A DNA stretch of 31,308 nucleotides from contig CAZHPA010000021.1 of the NCBI GenBank assembly GCA_964533945.1, positions 1 through 31,308 of the forward strand, given 5' to 3'. Shown piece after piece: positions 8,636 through 16,203 of the stretch. This stretch comes from CAZHPA01 sp964533945. GTDB lineage: Bacteria > Bacillota > Clostridia > Lachnospirales > WRBF01. The notes under the pieces were generated by a model. The model worked only from the letters and a program-made list of their open reading frames with translations, was not told the origin of the DNA and did not search any database. Position 1 is the stretch's first letter. Each line of letters begins with the position of its first letter. A program made the position numbers and the translations under genes.

Positions 8636-9669
8636 TTAAAAACGAAGAAAAGGCCAAGGAAGATGTCGAATTATATCCATAATTTTTTCACCTACTTCAA
8701 TGACCTTGTCTATAACACCTGTTATAGTATCCCCCACAATCTCAAAAAACGACTTTTTAACATGCTCGCCTGCTATATCAGATTTATTTTCATCAGAAAT
8801 TTCGCGAAAAATAGTTATTTTTTTTCTCTTGGTAAAGCAAAAACTATTTCATCAACTAATTTTACAAGATTATATTTCTCATTAGCAGATACCGGAATTA
8901 CTTTTGAACGGGGTATTTCAAAACGCTCACTAACATAATCAACTTTTTTATATATATTCTGAAATTGATCCGCCCCGGGCTCACGTTCTTCTAATTTCCA
9001 TTACCTAAACGGTTCTATCTTGTCTACTTGATTCAAGACAAAGAAAAAAGGTTTTCCTTGGTCTAAGTGAGGCTTTACCACATTTTTGTAAAATGCTTCA
9101 TCAGAAGAGAATGCCCTATCGTCGCCTTTTAATACCCACAAAATTAAATCAAGTTCCGGTAACAATTTAGCATACAGTTTACCATATTCTATATCTCTTT
9201 CTTTATTCTCGCCGACGCCTGGCACATCTACAAGCTTCATACCCTTTTGTCCAAAGCCTAGCAATAATTCTTTTGCATCTCTAGTGCAAGCTCCTACATC
9301 ACTTATTTCACATAAATCTCTTCCAAACAAAGCATTGCACAAGCTTGACTTACCTACACCCGTTTTGCCGAAAACCCCTACCCTTGGTTCATAGGAAAGA
9401 ATTGTATTCATTTTTTGGCGAACTACCCTTTTTTGATCTGGGGTTATTCTTATGCCTTGTTGCTCTAATACATTGAAAATATCATTCATATTTGAATTAT
9501 TCATATTTGGGTTACTTTGCTTCCCTTCCTTTAATTGATTGTCTAAAGATTCATAGTCTGCGTGTTGAGAGCCAAATTGCAGCAATCTATCTAGCGCCTT
9601 TAATGCTTCTGGATCAGTCTTTTCCAAGTGTTTTCTAAAATACTCACTTTCTAAAATTTTTAAAATAAT
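8636..9669 (-). pseudogene. Ribosome-binding-type GTPase (HSR1/Era-like), nonsense plus frameshift
   Basis: The intact N-terminal part carries the G1 loop VGVFGKTGVGKSSLCNALFG, G3 as LVDVPGVGE and G4 as FVLNQVDKIE. An in-frame TAA at about 9001-9003 follows KIEPFR. The same frame then continues for some 60 codons (WKLEEREPGADQF to PVSANEKYNLVKLVDEIV, the last holding the G5 SAN motif). An A8 run near 8817-8824 then shifts frame, and the correct frame ends in RHLPWPFLRF at TAA 8636-8638. The frame is open upstream of TTG 9627 to a GGAGG at 9677-9681, suggesting an ATT start at about 9669 or a lost start codon. The gene is most likely dead; only the G1-G4 half is translatable. Confidence 0.75.
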
Positions 9670-9797
9670 AATGTAACCTCCATTCCCAATTCATAACTAC
9701 ACAACTTATTATAACATAGAACTTCTTATAGTCAATAAACAAATGTACAGGCTATTAAAAACTTTTGTTATTTCACTTAATCTTATTTAAAGAAAAG

Positions 9798-9835
9798 CAA
9801 TATAGCGAAGATTCTTGTAGATTTCCGCTATATTG
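9798..9835. promoter_or_regulatory. Perfect 10-bp inverted repeat before the XRE gene
   Basis: CAATATAGCG (9798-9807) and CGCTATATTG (9826-9835) are exact reverse complements with an 18-base spacer. They lie 33 bases before the start of the XRE regulator. This could be its own operator or an RNA hairpin; no T run follows, so a terminator is unlikely. Confidence 0.6.
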
Positions 9836-9868
9836 AAATAAATTTAAGCTTAAGTAGGAAGTGAAATA

Positions 9869-10216
9869 ATGGCGTATAAACTAAATTATAAAGAACTCGG
9901 TTCTAGAATACGTGCAGAACGCAAACATCAAAATTTAACTCAAGAGAAGCTGGCGGAAATGACCAATATATCAGAATCGTTTTTAGGTCACATTGAAAGG
10001 GGTGGGAGGGTTTTAAGCGTTGAAACGCTAATTAATCTTGCAAATTCATTGGGATTAAGCGTAGAATACATTGTTTCCGGTGAGTTTAATTATCAACCTG
10101 ATATGCTTCCAAAGGAAATTGTTGAATCATTGAATAAAATGAATAGTCAACAACGCAAAGTGTTTATTAGTATAATGAAAACCCTCTCAGATAATTCTGA
10201 CAGTTGGAGCGTCTAA
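9869..10216 (+). CDS. XRE-family transcriptional regulator
   Basis: This 115-residue protein has an N-terminal HTH_3 domain at residues 11 to 65: IRAERKHQNLTQEKLAEMT, then ISESFLGHIERGGRVLSVET. The C-terminal 45 residues are helical and may dimerise. The ATG follows TAGGAAGTG. It is transcribed away from the GTPase remnant and converges on the gene at 10218 with a one-base gap. The inverted repeat just upstream suggests autoregulation. XRE repressors of this size are typical of phages and ICEs. The target genes are unknown. Confidence 0.85.
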   Translation: MAYKLNYKELGSRIRAERKHQNLTQEKLAEMTNISESFLGHIERGGRVLSVETLINLANSLGLSVEYIVSGEFNYQPDMLPKEIVESLNKMNSQQRKVFISIMKTLSDNSDSWSV

Positions 10217-10217
10217 A

Positions 10218-10517
10218 TTAGTTTATATCCTCATATGAAATAGTTTCAATGACTTTATATACCTTTATGCAATCTCTAAATCCTTGAATGTATAAGTGAT
10301 ATTGTTCAATAGCATTAATTTCAGACAGTAGGTCATTGTATTCTTCAGATGTGTATAAAGCGCATGTGTCAAGCGAATTATTAATAGCATTTAGAATTTG
10401 TCTTTTGCGATTGCAAAGTTCGATATATCTTTTATTTGACCTTTTTAAATCAAATAACGCTTTTTCTTTTATCTCATGCAAAAATGTTGCAACATCTTGT
10501 CTTAAGTAATCATTCAT
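10218..10517 (-). CDS. Small hypothetical helical protein
   Basis: The 99-residue product starts at ATG 10517, chosen because GGGGGA lies at the right distance and a longer frame would run back through a terminator. The sequence is helical with charged faces: DYLRQDVATFLHEIKEKALFD and a second helix pair around YNDLLSEINAIEQYHLYIQGF. No signal or membrane segment is seen. It resembles small accessory proteins of clostridial mobile elements, but I do not recognise the family. It lies tail to tail with the XRE gene. Confidence 0.65.
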   Translation of the reverse strand: MNDYLRQDVATFLHEIKEKALFDLKRSNKRYIELCNRKRQILNAINNSLDTCALYTSEEYNDLLSEINAIEQYHLYIQGFRDCIKVYKVIETISYEDIN

Positions 10518-10548
10518 AAAAAATCCCCCATAATAAAATATTAAGCAC

Positions 10549-10594
10549 AAAAACAAGGATACAGATGCAATAAGCAATCTATATCCTTGTTTTT
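10549..10594 (-). terminator. Bidirectional-looking terminator hairpin
   Basis: A perfect 13-bp stem (AAAAACAAGGATA at 10549-10561 with TATCCTTGTTTTT at 10582-10594) ends in T runs on either strand. It lies downstream of the orphan HicB gene and most likely ends its transcript. Confidence 0.75.
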
Positions 10595-10678
10595 AGGTCA
10601 TGGTTAAGTTTAATTTAATGCCATTCTTTAAGTTATAATACTTACAATACAATGCTAATCAGTTTTTAAAAATTATTA

Positions 10679-11020
10679 TTAGTTACTTCCCACAGCAAGC
10701 AACCTTACTGCCTCTTCTACAGTTGCATTGAGCGATTGATTGCGAGAAGCGGAATAAATATCAAGTGTCTTATGAAGCTCAGGAGATATACGCACATTAA
10801 AGCTGCCTTTATATATTTTGCTTGGTTCTATGCCATTTTCAGCACACATATCTAAATATTCATCCACAGCTTCTTCAAAATTCCGCTTAAGACTACTTAT
10901 GCTTTCCCCTTCATACGAAACAAGCCCTGAAATACCAATAACTTTTCCAAACAGTACGTTATCTGCTGATAAATATTCTACAGTGCCATAATAGCCTTTG
11001 TATTTTAATGCATTATTCAT
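10679..11020 (-). CDS. HicB-family antitoxin-like protein, no HicA partner
   Basis: The 113-residue protein shows the HicB N-terminal fold (YYGTVEYLSADNVLFGKVIGI, then VSYEGESISSLKRNFEEAVDE). It ends in a ribbon-helix-helix/HicB C-terminal segment, FNVRISPELHKTLDIYSASR and SLNATVEEAVRLL. In the usual pair HicB neutralises and represses HicA. No hicA lies on either side: 11021-11136 holds only a terminator and short AT-rich DNA. It may be an orphan regulator or cross-act with hicAB at 12053-12683. Confidence 0.8.
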   Translation of the reverse strand: MNNALKYKGYYGTVEYLSADNVLFGKVIGISGLVSYEGESISSLKRNFEEAVDEYLDMCAENGIEPSKIYKGSFNVRISPELHKTLDIYSASRNQSLNATVEEAVRLLAVGSN

Positions 11021-11091
11021 ATTAGATTCTCCTTTTCCAATAATTCTAAAATTAGTTGCATTACTCTTTAAATCCGTATTTAATCAACTTC

Positions 11092-11124
11092 AAAAAACAA
11101 GAACCAAAAAATCTCCGATTCTTG
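11092..11124 (-). terminator. Terminator after the resolvase gene
   Basis: On the minus strand CAAGAATC and GGTTCTTG form an 8-bp stem with one G-U pair, followed by TTTTTTG. It sits 13 bases past the resolvase stop. Confidence 0.65.
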
Positions 11125-11136
11125 CTCCAAATACAA

Positions 11137-11703
11137 CTACTTTCCCTTAAGCTCATTCAAATTCCTATACAACGTAGCCTTTTTAACACCGGTCAATTCC
11201 TCAATCTCACGAATAGAATATTGCTGGGTATTGTAAAGTTTTATAGCTTTTTTTACAGCATTAGGGTTTATTTTTGGTCTTCCGCCCATTCTTCCTCTAG
11301 CTCTAGCTGAACGTAATCCTTCACGTGTTCTTTCGGCGATTACATCACGCTCAAATTGGGCTATAGCACTCATAAGAGTAAACAATAGCTTTCCTGTACT
11401 GGTACTTGTATCTATAGACTCTTTAAGCGACACGAAACTTACGCCTTTAGAATTAAACAATTCAGTAAGTTCAATTAAGTCTTTGGTGCTTCTGCCTAAC
11501 CTTGACAATGACTCAACAACAATAGTATCGCCTTCAGTCATTCTATCTAATATTTTTAAAAGCTCGGGGCGGTCTTTTTTCGTTCCTGTTATTCTTTCGC
11601 TGTAAATTTGATTAACACCATATTTCTTTAAAGCATCAATCTGTCTGTCTAAACTTTGTGTTTCCGTGCTTACACGTGCATAGCCAAATATGTAGTTTTT
11701 CAT
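11137..11703 (-). CDS. Serine recombinase, resolvase/invertase family
   Basis: The 188-residue protein has the catalytic N-terminal domain with YARVST (nucleophile Ser12), then VVESLSRLGRSTKDLIEL with the conserved active-site arginines, and IAQFERDVIAERTREGL in the long E helix. The C-terminal HTH is YSIREIEELTGVKKATLY. Length matches Tn3-type resolvases and Hin-type invertases rather than large integrases. ATG 11703 follows AAAGGAGAC. It likely resolves dimers or inverts or excises DNA at nearby sites, which I could not identify. The direct repeats at 11928 and 12911 are not obviously its sites. Confidence 0.9.
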   Translation of the reverse strand: MKNYIFGYARVSTETQSLDRQIDALKKYGVNQIYSERITGTKKDRPELLKILDRMTEGDTIVVESLSRLGRSTKDLIELTELFNSKGVSFVSLKESIDTSTSTGKLLFTLMSAIAQFERDVIAERTREGLRSARARGRMGGRPKINPNAVKKAIKLYNTQQYSIREIEELTGVKKATLYRNLNELKGK

Positions 11704-11927
11704 AATGTCTCCTTTCGTTTAAATAACGTATAGTATATATAACTTTGTTTTTGAAACAAGTATTAAAACGAATTATTTATTAAAATAGTTTCATTTTTCT
11801 ATGGTTGCAATACTACATAAAGCTAAATTCAAATACGGCCGTTTTAAAAACATCAATTGATTAAAATCATGGTCAAATTTTGATGGAAATTAGAATATGG
11901 TAACAAATCACCTAATAAGTAATTGAA

Positions 11928-12040
11928 TGCAAAATAGAGCGTAAATTTTGTTATTTTGGGGTATTGTGGGATTGAGATGTTAAAATTATATTGCAGGTTA
12001 AGTATAACGGCAGCCATTGTTTTAAGAACAGCTGCTGTTA
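11928..12040. repeat. Direct repeat plus hairpin unit, copy 1 (flanks hicAB)
   Basis: The first 51 bases (11928-11978) match 12911-12961 at 49 positions. A stem follows at the same offset: TAACGGCAGC (12005-12014) with GCTGCTGTTA (12031-12040). The hairpin lies just past the hicB stop and may aid transcript ending, though no T run follows on that strand. Confidence 0.7.
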
Positions 12041-12052
12041 ACGAGTTTAAAT

Positions 12053-12466
12053 TTATATTTCAATCTGCAAATATTCCTTTAGTGCTGTTTGCAATAATTG
12101 CGAATAATTTACATTTTGTTCTTCTGCTAATTCCTTTAACCATGCTGGTATGGTTAAGTTAGTTTTAACTGCCTTGTTATCCATTTCATTTTTAATTATA
12201 TCGGGGTATATCTTTATCGGCGAAATAATATATCCTGTTGCAGTTTCAATATCAATATCTAGTTGATGTGGCGAACTTGGTTTTGGTATTTCCGTATCGT
12301 CCTTTTCCATCGTATAAATGTGTAATCCTAATGCTTCTTTAGCCATTTTTTCAGCTTCATCAAAATTTTTACCATAAGAGGTGCAGCCTAATAAATCCGG
12401 AAAATAAACGCCATAACCGCCATCATTGCTAGGTTCAAATACTGCAAAATAAGTTAATTTTCTCAT
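12053..12466 (-). CDS. hicB: HicB antitoxin
   Basis: The 137-residue antitoxin shows the HicB start YFAVFEPSNDGGYGVYFPDL, followed by GCTSYGKNFDEAEKMAKEAL. A C-terminal ribbon-helix-helix (VKTNLTIPAWLKELAEE) would bind the operator. HicB blocks the RNase active site of HicA and represses the pair. It follows hicA with a 31-base gap and has GGAGG before its ATG. The order hicA-hicB and the sizes are standard. The pair sits between two copies of a 51-bp direct repeat, so it looks like an inserted cassette. Confidence 0.9.
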   Translation of the reverse strand: MRKLTYFAVFEPSNDGGYGVYFPDLLGCTSYGKNFDEAEKMAKEALGLHIYTMEKDDTEIPKPSSPHQLDIDIETATGYIISPIKIYPDIIKNEMDNKAVKTNLTIPAWLKELAEEQNVNYSQLLQTALKEYLQIEI

Positions 12467-12497
12467 AAAAGCCTCCTGTATTTATAATCAAAACTTT

Positions 12498-12683
12498 TTA
12501 TTTAAGCCCTGCCTGCTTTAATATACTATTAAGTGTTCCTGCGGGAATATCACCTCCGTGACTTGATATAGTTACCTTGCCGCTTTTAGTCTTATGTTCG
12601 TACTGTTTATGTGACCCACTATTGCTTTTTATTTCATACCAGCCATCAGCCTTAATTATTTTGATAATTTCTCTTACTTTCAA
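12498..12683 (-). CDS. hicA: HicA mRNA interferase toxin
   Basis: This 61-residue toxin has the double-stranded-RNA-binding-like fold of HicA: VREIIKIIKADGWYEIKS, then SGSHKQYEH with the catalytic histidine, and VTISSHGGDIPAGTLNSIL. It cleaves mRNA when not bound by HicB. The start is TTG 12683, supported by AAGGAG nine bases upstream. All key residues are present, so it should be active. It is the first gene of the hicAB pair. Confidence 0.9.
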   Translation of the reverse strand: MKVREIIKIIKADGWYEIKSNSGSHKQYEHKTKSGKVTISSHGGDIPAGTLNSILKQAGLK

Positions 12684-12910
12684 AAGCGACCACTCCTTAT
12701 ATTTAATATTATACGCCTAATTGATACGCACGTAAATATCTTTTTATAAAAATATAAAAGGTTTTAAAGATTTAGTGTTAAGTTCCTATTTAGTTAGTCT
12801 GTACTTAGATTCCCTCAACTAAAAAATACACATAGTAAAAATTCATTAATTTTAGCCCTTTTAAGCACTGTTTAAAATTAATAGTGTATTTTACATGATA
12901 AACAACTATA

Positions 12911-13022
12911 TGCAAAATAGAGCGTAAATTTTGTTATTTTTGGGTATTGTGGAATTGAGATATAAAAAACTTTATTACAATAAAGAAATAATGGCGGCCA
13001 TTGAAAAGAATAGTCGCCATTA
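12911..13022. repeat. Direct repeat plus hairpin unit, copy 2 (flanks hicAB)
   Basis: The 51-bp block 12911-12961 differs from copy 1 at two positions. The following stem TAATGGCGGC (12989-12998) with GTCGCCATTA (13013-13022) has different bases from copy 1 but pairs equally well, so the hairpin is conserved by compensating changes. The rest of 12684-13052 is AT-rich with no other feature seen. Confidence 0.7.
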
Positions 13023-13052
13023 ATTAGCTACAAATAACTTGCTGTAATTTTA

Positions 13053-13217
13053 TTATAAATCTTTGTCTTTAAGTTTTTCAAGTAACATAATCTTTGGTTC
13101 TTTGTCTCAGGTAGAAATAAAAAGTTCTTCCGTTTCGATTTGAGCTTCTTGCAACAAGCTTATTGCATCGATTACGGCATTAAACAGTTTTGTGTACATA
13201 GTTTTATAATCAGGCAT
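13053..13217 (-). pseudogene. Small phage-type protein gene with in-frame TGA
   Basis: ATG 13217 opens a 36-codon frame (MPDYKTMYTKLFNAVIDAI, then EAQIETEEL) that reaches TGA at 13107-13109. The same frame continues for 17 codons to TAA at 13053-13055. Short proteins starting MPDYK-MY are common in clostridial genomes and mobile elements and have no assigned function. AAAGGATAG precedes the start. The TGA suggests a truncated or decayed gene; readthrough is possible but unproven. Confidence 0.5.
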
Positions 13218-13247
13218 AATTAATCTATCCTTTCGTCATAGCAGCTA

Positions 13248-14213
13248 TCAAAAAGCATAAAAATACAACATTTCTTCGATTTCTTCGCATGAAAAGCCAT
13301 CTTCTAACAAGTCATCAATGTCATTAGAGCAATAACTATAATAAATCGCAATAGATTTTAAATCTTGTAGGTAATTATTATTACTAGCATTTTTAACTTG
13401 ACTACATCTTTTTTGATGTGTAGGCATCTTCTGATATGCAGGTTTATTTTGATATGTGGAATGTCTTTTATACCCAAAACCATAATAAAGTTCTAAAGCA
13501 TTAAAACTTCCCCGATTTATATTGCCTTGCTTGTCAATTTTAAGTATGTCGCCATGTTTTATTAAAACGTTTTCTTTCTGCCAACTGTGCATATTTAATT
13601 TTATTATAGCCTTTGTTAGTATTTCATTTGCTGACGCATATAAATAAAAGCCTGATTGAGGAAAATGATATAAACAAAATGGATTGTTGCCTTTGACTAT
13701 ATATAAATTGTCGCTATTATTAATTACAGTAAAAACAAAAGAACCCTCAACTTTTTCAGCCATATATTTCATGCTTTCAAAGTTAAGGGTATTTTGTTGC
13801 TCTATAAGTTGAGTTGCTATGTAACTATCCGTTTGGATTTTTGTTTTTGGTAACAATTCGCTTTTTCTTAGCTTGTTATCATTGTAAATAACACCATTAT
13901 GAGCAAGAGCAAACTTTTCGGATAAAACAGAACCTAAAAACGGATGGTTGTTATAGTTATGTTTTTCGCTTCCTTGAGTGGTCATTCGGGTATGTCCCAT
14001 AATATAACGAGTAGAATTTGGGATAGAGTAACGTAATTTATGAGCAGGCAAAGGTCTTTTATAAATGCATAACCGTCCGTTTTCGTTGTAAGCTATACCT
14101 GTTGCATCAGTTCCTCTTTCTTCGCATTTAATAGACAAAACAGAAATAATTGCGTTTTTGTCTCTTTTGTTAAATACTTCTTTGTAATCTAGTAAACCAA
14201 ATAAACAGCACAT
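13248..14213 (-). CDS. Class II glutamine amidotransferase (Ntn hydrolase)
   Basis: ATG 14213 is chosen because it is followed directly by Cys (MCCLFGLLDY), the N-terminal nucleophile of GATase type 2 once Met is removed. A longer frame would bury it. Other hallmarks are ERGTDATGIAY, GHTRMTTQGS with NNHPF, and LAHNGVIYN forming the oxyanion site. The first 230 residues are the GATase domain; the last 90 are low-complexity and helical, with no synthase domain. It would release ammonia from glutamine or transfer an amide. The start lies four bases after the amidoligase stop and its Shine-Dalgarno site is in that gene's last codons, so the two are translationally coupled and likely act together. 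Confidence 0.85.
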   Translation of the reverse strand: MCCLFGLLDYKEVFNKRDKNAIISVLSIKCEERGTDATGIAYNENGRLCIYKRPLPAHKLRYSIPNSTRYIMGHTRMTTQGSEKHNYNNHPFLGSVLSEKFALAHNGVIYNDNKLRKSELLPKTKIQTDSYIATQLIEQQNTLNFESMKYMAEKVEGSFVFTVINNSDNLYIVKGNNPFCLYHFPQSGFYLYASANEILTKAIIKLNMHSWQKENVLIKHGDILKIDKQGNINRGSFNALELYYGFGYKRHSTYQNKPAYQKMPTHQKRCSQVKNASNNNYLQDLKSIAIYYSYCSNDIDDLLEDGFSCEEIEEMLYFYAF

Positions 14214-14217
14214 ATTA

Positions 14218-15344
14218 CTATTCCTCCTCATTTACTTCAGCAACAGGTTCGTTAATATAAAGGCGACGCTCTTTAAGATAAGTTACTAATTCGGGATACA
14301 AATCTTTAGATATTGTCTCCATAAAGTCACACCAACTAAGCTTAGCTACTTCTTCGTCAGACATAGAAAAAGCCACATCGCAAATGTTACCAACAAGTTG
14401 CAACGTGGCTATTAAAGTGTTGTATTTAAGTGTACCCCGGAAAATTCTAAATTCAATCGTGTTGTAGTTTGTAAGATTAACGCAAGTATAACGTCCGCTG
14501 TATCCATTTTTAGCTATGTCAAGTATATCTGTCGGTCTTTCCTTGTAACCATATCTTTGACACCATTTTTTAAGCTGTGATTCTGTTCTCCTTGAAAAAC
14601 GCAACATTTCTTCCCAAAACCGCTCTACGATGTAAAGAATACGAGCTATGCATTCATCTTGTTCATTTCTGTCATTAGAAAAACTGTCTCTGTTTACATG
14701 AATATGTAATCCGCAAGTTGTAGATTTATGACTTATATAACCTAAGCTTAAAGCACGTTTTAACAATAACCGCCATGGCATTTCTTTTATGTGGTATGTC
14801 AAAGTCATAGGATGTGTAACAATTTCAAGTCCATCGTCAAGACTTCCGTCTGATTTAATATAAATATTAGCATTACAACTATTAGCGACATTGCATAAAA
14901 CCCTTGCATGATTTCCGTCTTTGCCTGCATTATTAATTTCTAATTCAACGCCAAAATATCTTGTACCTTCACCATAAAATATAGGATTAGGCTTATAATT
15001 ATAGCAATGGAGGCAAGTATCTTCTTCATGATTACTGTAACAACTTGAGCAATAAGGCATTTCACTATCTTCATCAGTTTCAACATAAAAAGCATTGTCA
15101 TTTGAAATAATACAGCTGCATTGTTCGCACAAGTAGTGTAATAGTAACTATAACAACGATTACAAAGTGGCGTGTCATTATCTCCTATGTTGTCATCATT
15201 TGAAAACCGTTCATTGCAATGAGTACATATAAAACTTCTGCCGTCAAGACAACTTTCGCAAAATACTTCATCGTCAAACCAATAACAATAATCTTTTTCC
15301 AACACTTCATCGCACTGTGAACAATAATATGTTACTTCGTCCAT
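14218..15344 (-). pseudogene. Amidoligase with N-terminal zinc-ribbon repeats, single frameshift
   Basis: The gene starts at ATG 15344 and is read in two frames joined near 15126-15131. Removing a repeated TG there gives YYYTTCEQCSCIIS and one protein of about 374 residues. The N-terminus has LIM-like CxxC pairs (CSQCDEV to CESC, CTHCNER to CNRC, CEQC to CSSC, CLHC). The C-terminal domain matches the ATP-dependent amidoligase family of the glutamine-synthetase fold: YFGVELEIN, SDGSLDDGLEIVTHP, CGLHIHVN, TIEFRIFRGTL. Such enzymes join amino groups to carboxylates; the coupled amidotransferase could supply ammonia. The frameshift may be real or a sequencing error. Substrate unknown. Confidence 0.75.
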
Positions 15345-15385
15345 TTCTTAATCCTCCTCTTTGGAATAAAACTGCAGCCTAGAAT

Positions 15386-15439
15386 TAAAATTACACTAAC
15401 TCTTAAAATTACACCTATTCTTAAAAGTAACGTGTAACG
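15386..15439. repeat. Short 18-bp tandem repeats, about three units
   Basis: TAAAATTACACTAACTCT, TAAAATTACACCTATTCT and a degenerate TAAAAGTAACGTGTAACG follow one another without gaps. They lie upstream of the amidoligase operon on its promoter side, so they may bind a regulator. The first two units match at 15 of 18 positions. Confidence 0.5.
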
Positions 15440-15542
15440 AATTAATTAATTCATAATTATAATGTGTAATTGAAAATGGGGTTGGTGCAGTAGGGGTATT
15501 AAGATGCTTTGTGAATAGTGTTTTAGTGGTGGGGAACTTTAA

Positions 15543-15576
15543 GAGTGCTCAATGAAATAATTAGTCTTATGCAATA
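15543..15576. repeat. Solo copy of the IS-cluster outer end
   Basis: GAGTGCTCAATGAAATAATT and the following GTCTTATGCAATA align with 2527-2559 (about 27 of 34 positions, one gap). The match ends exactly where the IS630 element begins in the other copy. It suggests a repeated mobile end. The rest of 15345-15687 has no gene I can support. Confidence 0.4.
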
Positions 15577-15689
15577 AACAAGTTTGCAGATGGTAGTTCT
15601 TACTTTTATTGGGTTGCTTTTGAGGAGAAATTAAACAGGATTTTAGATGGGTTTTATTTTGGCATTAACTTATAATTATTAAAGAAATT

Positions 15690-15741
15690 AAAAAAAATCG
15701 CCATAACCAAACGTACTAAATTGATGGTATATATATGGCGG
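15690..15741 (-). terminator. Terminator-like hairpin with U8 tail
   Basis: TCGCCATA (15698-15705) pairs with TATGGCGG (15734-15741, one G-U). On the minus strand eight T follow. It is the second of two minus-strand terminators after the reverse transcriptase operon. Confidence 0.6.
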
Positions 15742-15798
15742 CTTAAATATGTTAGGTTGTTATTTTTTATGTATCCAATATTTATGTACAAATTATCA

Positions 15799-15840
15799 AA
15801 AAAAATAAAGAGAATTTAAATTATAATCTCTTTATATTTT
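15799..15840 (-). terminator. Terminator of the reverse transcriptase operon
   Basis: A 9-bp stem ATAAAGAGA (15805-15813) with TCTCTTTAT (15827-15835) is followed on the minus strand by seven T. It lies about 70 bases past the stop of the last gene of the operon. Confidence 0.6.
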
Positions 15841-15906
15841 AGCCCAAAAGAACTTGCGCGTAATCATTTGAATAAGCGATAAGCCAATATTGCTACAATA
15901 ACATTA

Positions 15907-16185
15907 TTAAAAATTCTCGCCTTTTTTTCTTCTGCCCTTGTCAACTGCATAGTATATTTTTCCTCCGCTGATTTTAGGCCAAACTTTCACATTTACATTT
16001 TGTTCTATCTTAAAACATTCTGATTCAATAAAATCCCATTCGCTAATAGCTACAATATGCTCTTCTCCATCTGTGTCTTTATATTTAATTCTATACTCAA
16101 CGCATGTTTTATTATCACCAACAGGTACTTTTTGACGCGAAAGCACCGTTCCATGAATATATAATCCATTAAAATTTTCTTCCAT
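15907..16185 (-). CDS. Small beta-rich protein in the reverse transcriptase operon
   Basis: The 92-residue product begins MEENFNGLYIHGTVLSRQKV and contains TCVEYRIKYKDTDGEEH, then NVNVKVWPKISGGKIYYAV. The alternating pattern suggests a small beta barrel, perhaps OB-like, with a basic tail (DKGRRKKG) that could bind nucleic acid. It follows the reverse transcriptase by 18 bases and is preceded by GGGGGT, so the two are co-transcribed. I do not recognise the family. Its constant proximity to the reverse transcriptase, if found elsewhere, would make it a partner protein. Confidence 0.65.
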   Translation of the reverse strand: MEENFNGLYIHGTVLSRQKVPVGDNKTCVEYRIKYKDTDGEEHIVAISEWDFIESECFKIEQNVNVKVWPKISGGKIYYAVDKGRRKKGENF

Positions 16186-16203
16186 AACTTACCCCCATAA
16201 GTG

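Noticed and set aside
8663..8938. Plus-strand open frames opposite the GTPase tail
   Set aside because: The minus strand encodes recognisable GTPase residues here (PVSANEKYNLVKLVDEIV) and the plus frames show no motif.
11956..12162. 68-codon plus-strand frame at the hicB 3' end
   Set aside because: It spans the direct-repeat hairpin and the antisense of hicB, with no Shine-Dalgarno site.
11928..12961. Resolvase res sites at the hicAB direct repeats
   Set aside because: No inverted half-sites with a central dinucleotide typical of serine recombinase sites could be seen within the repeat.
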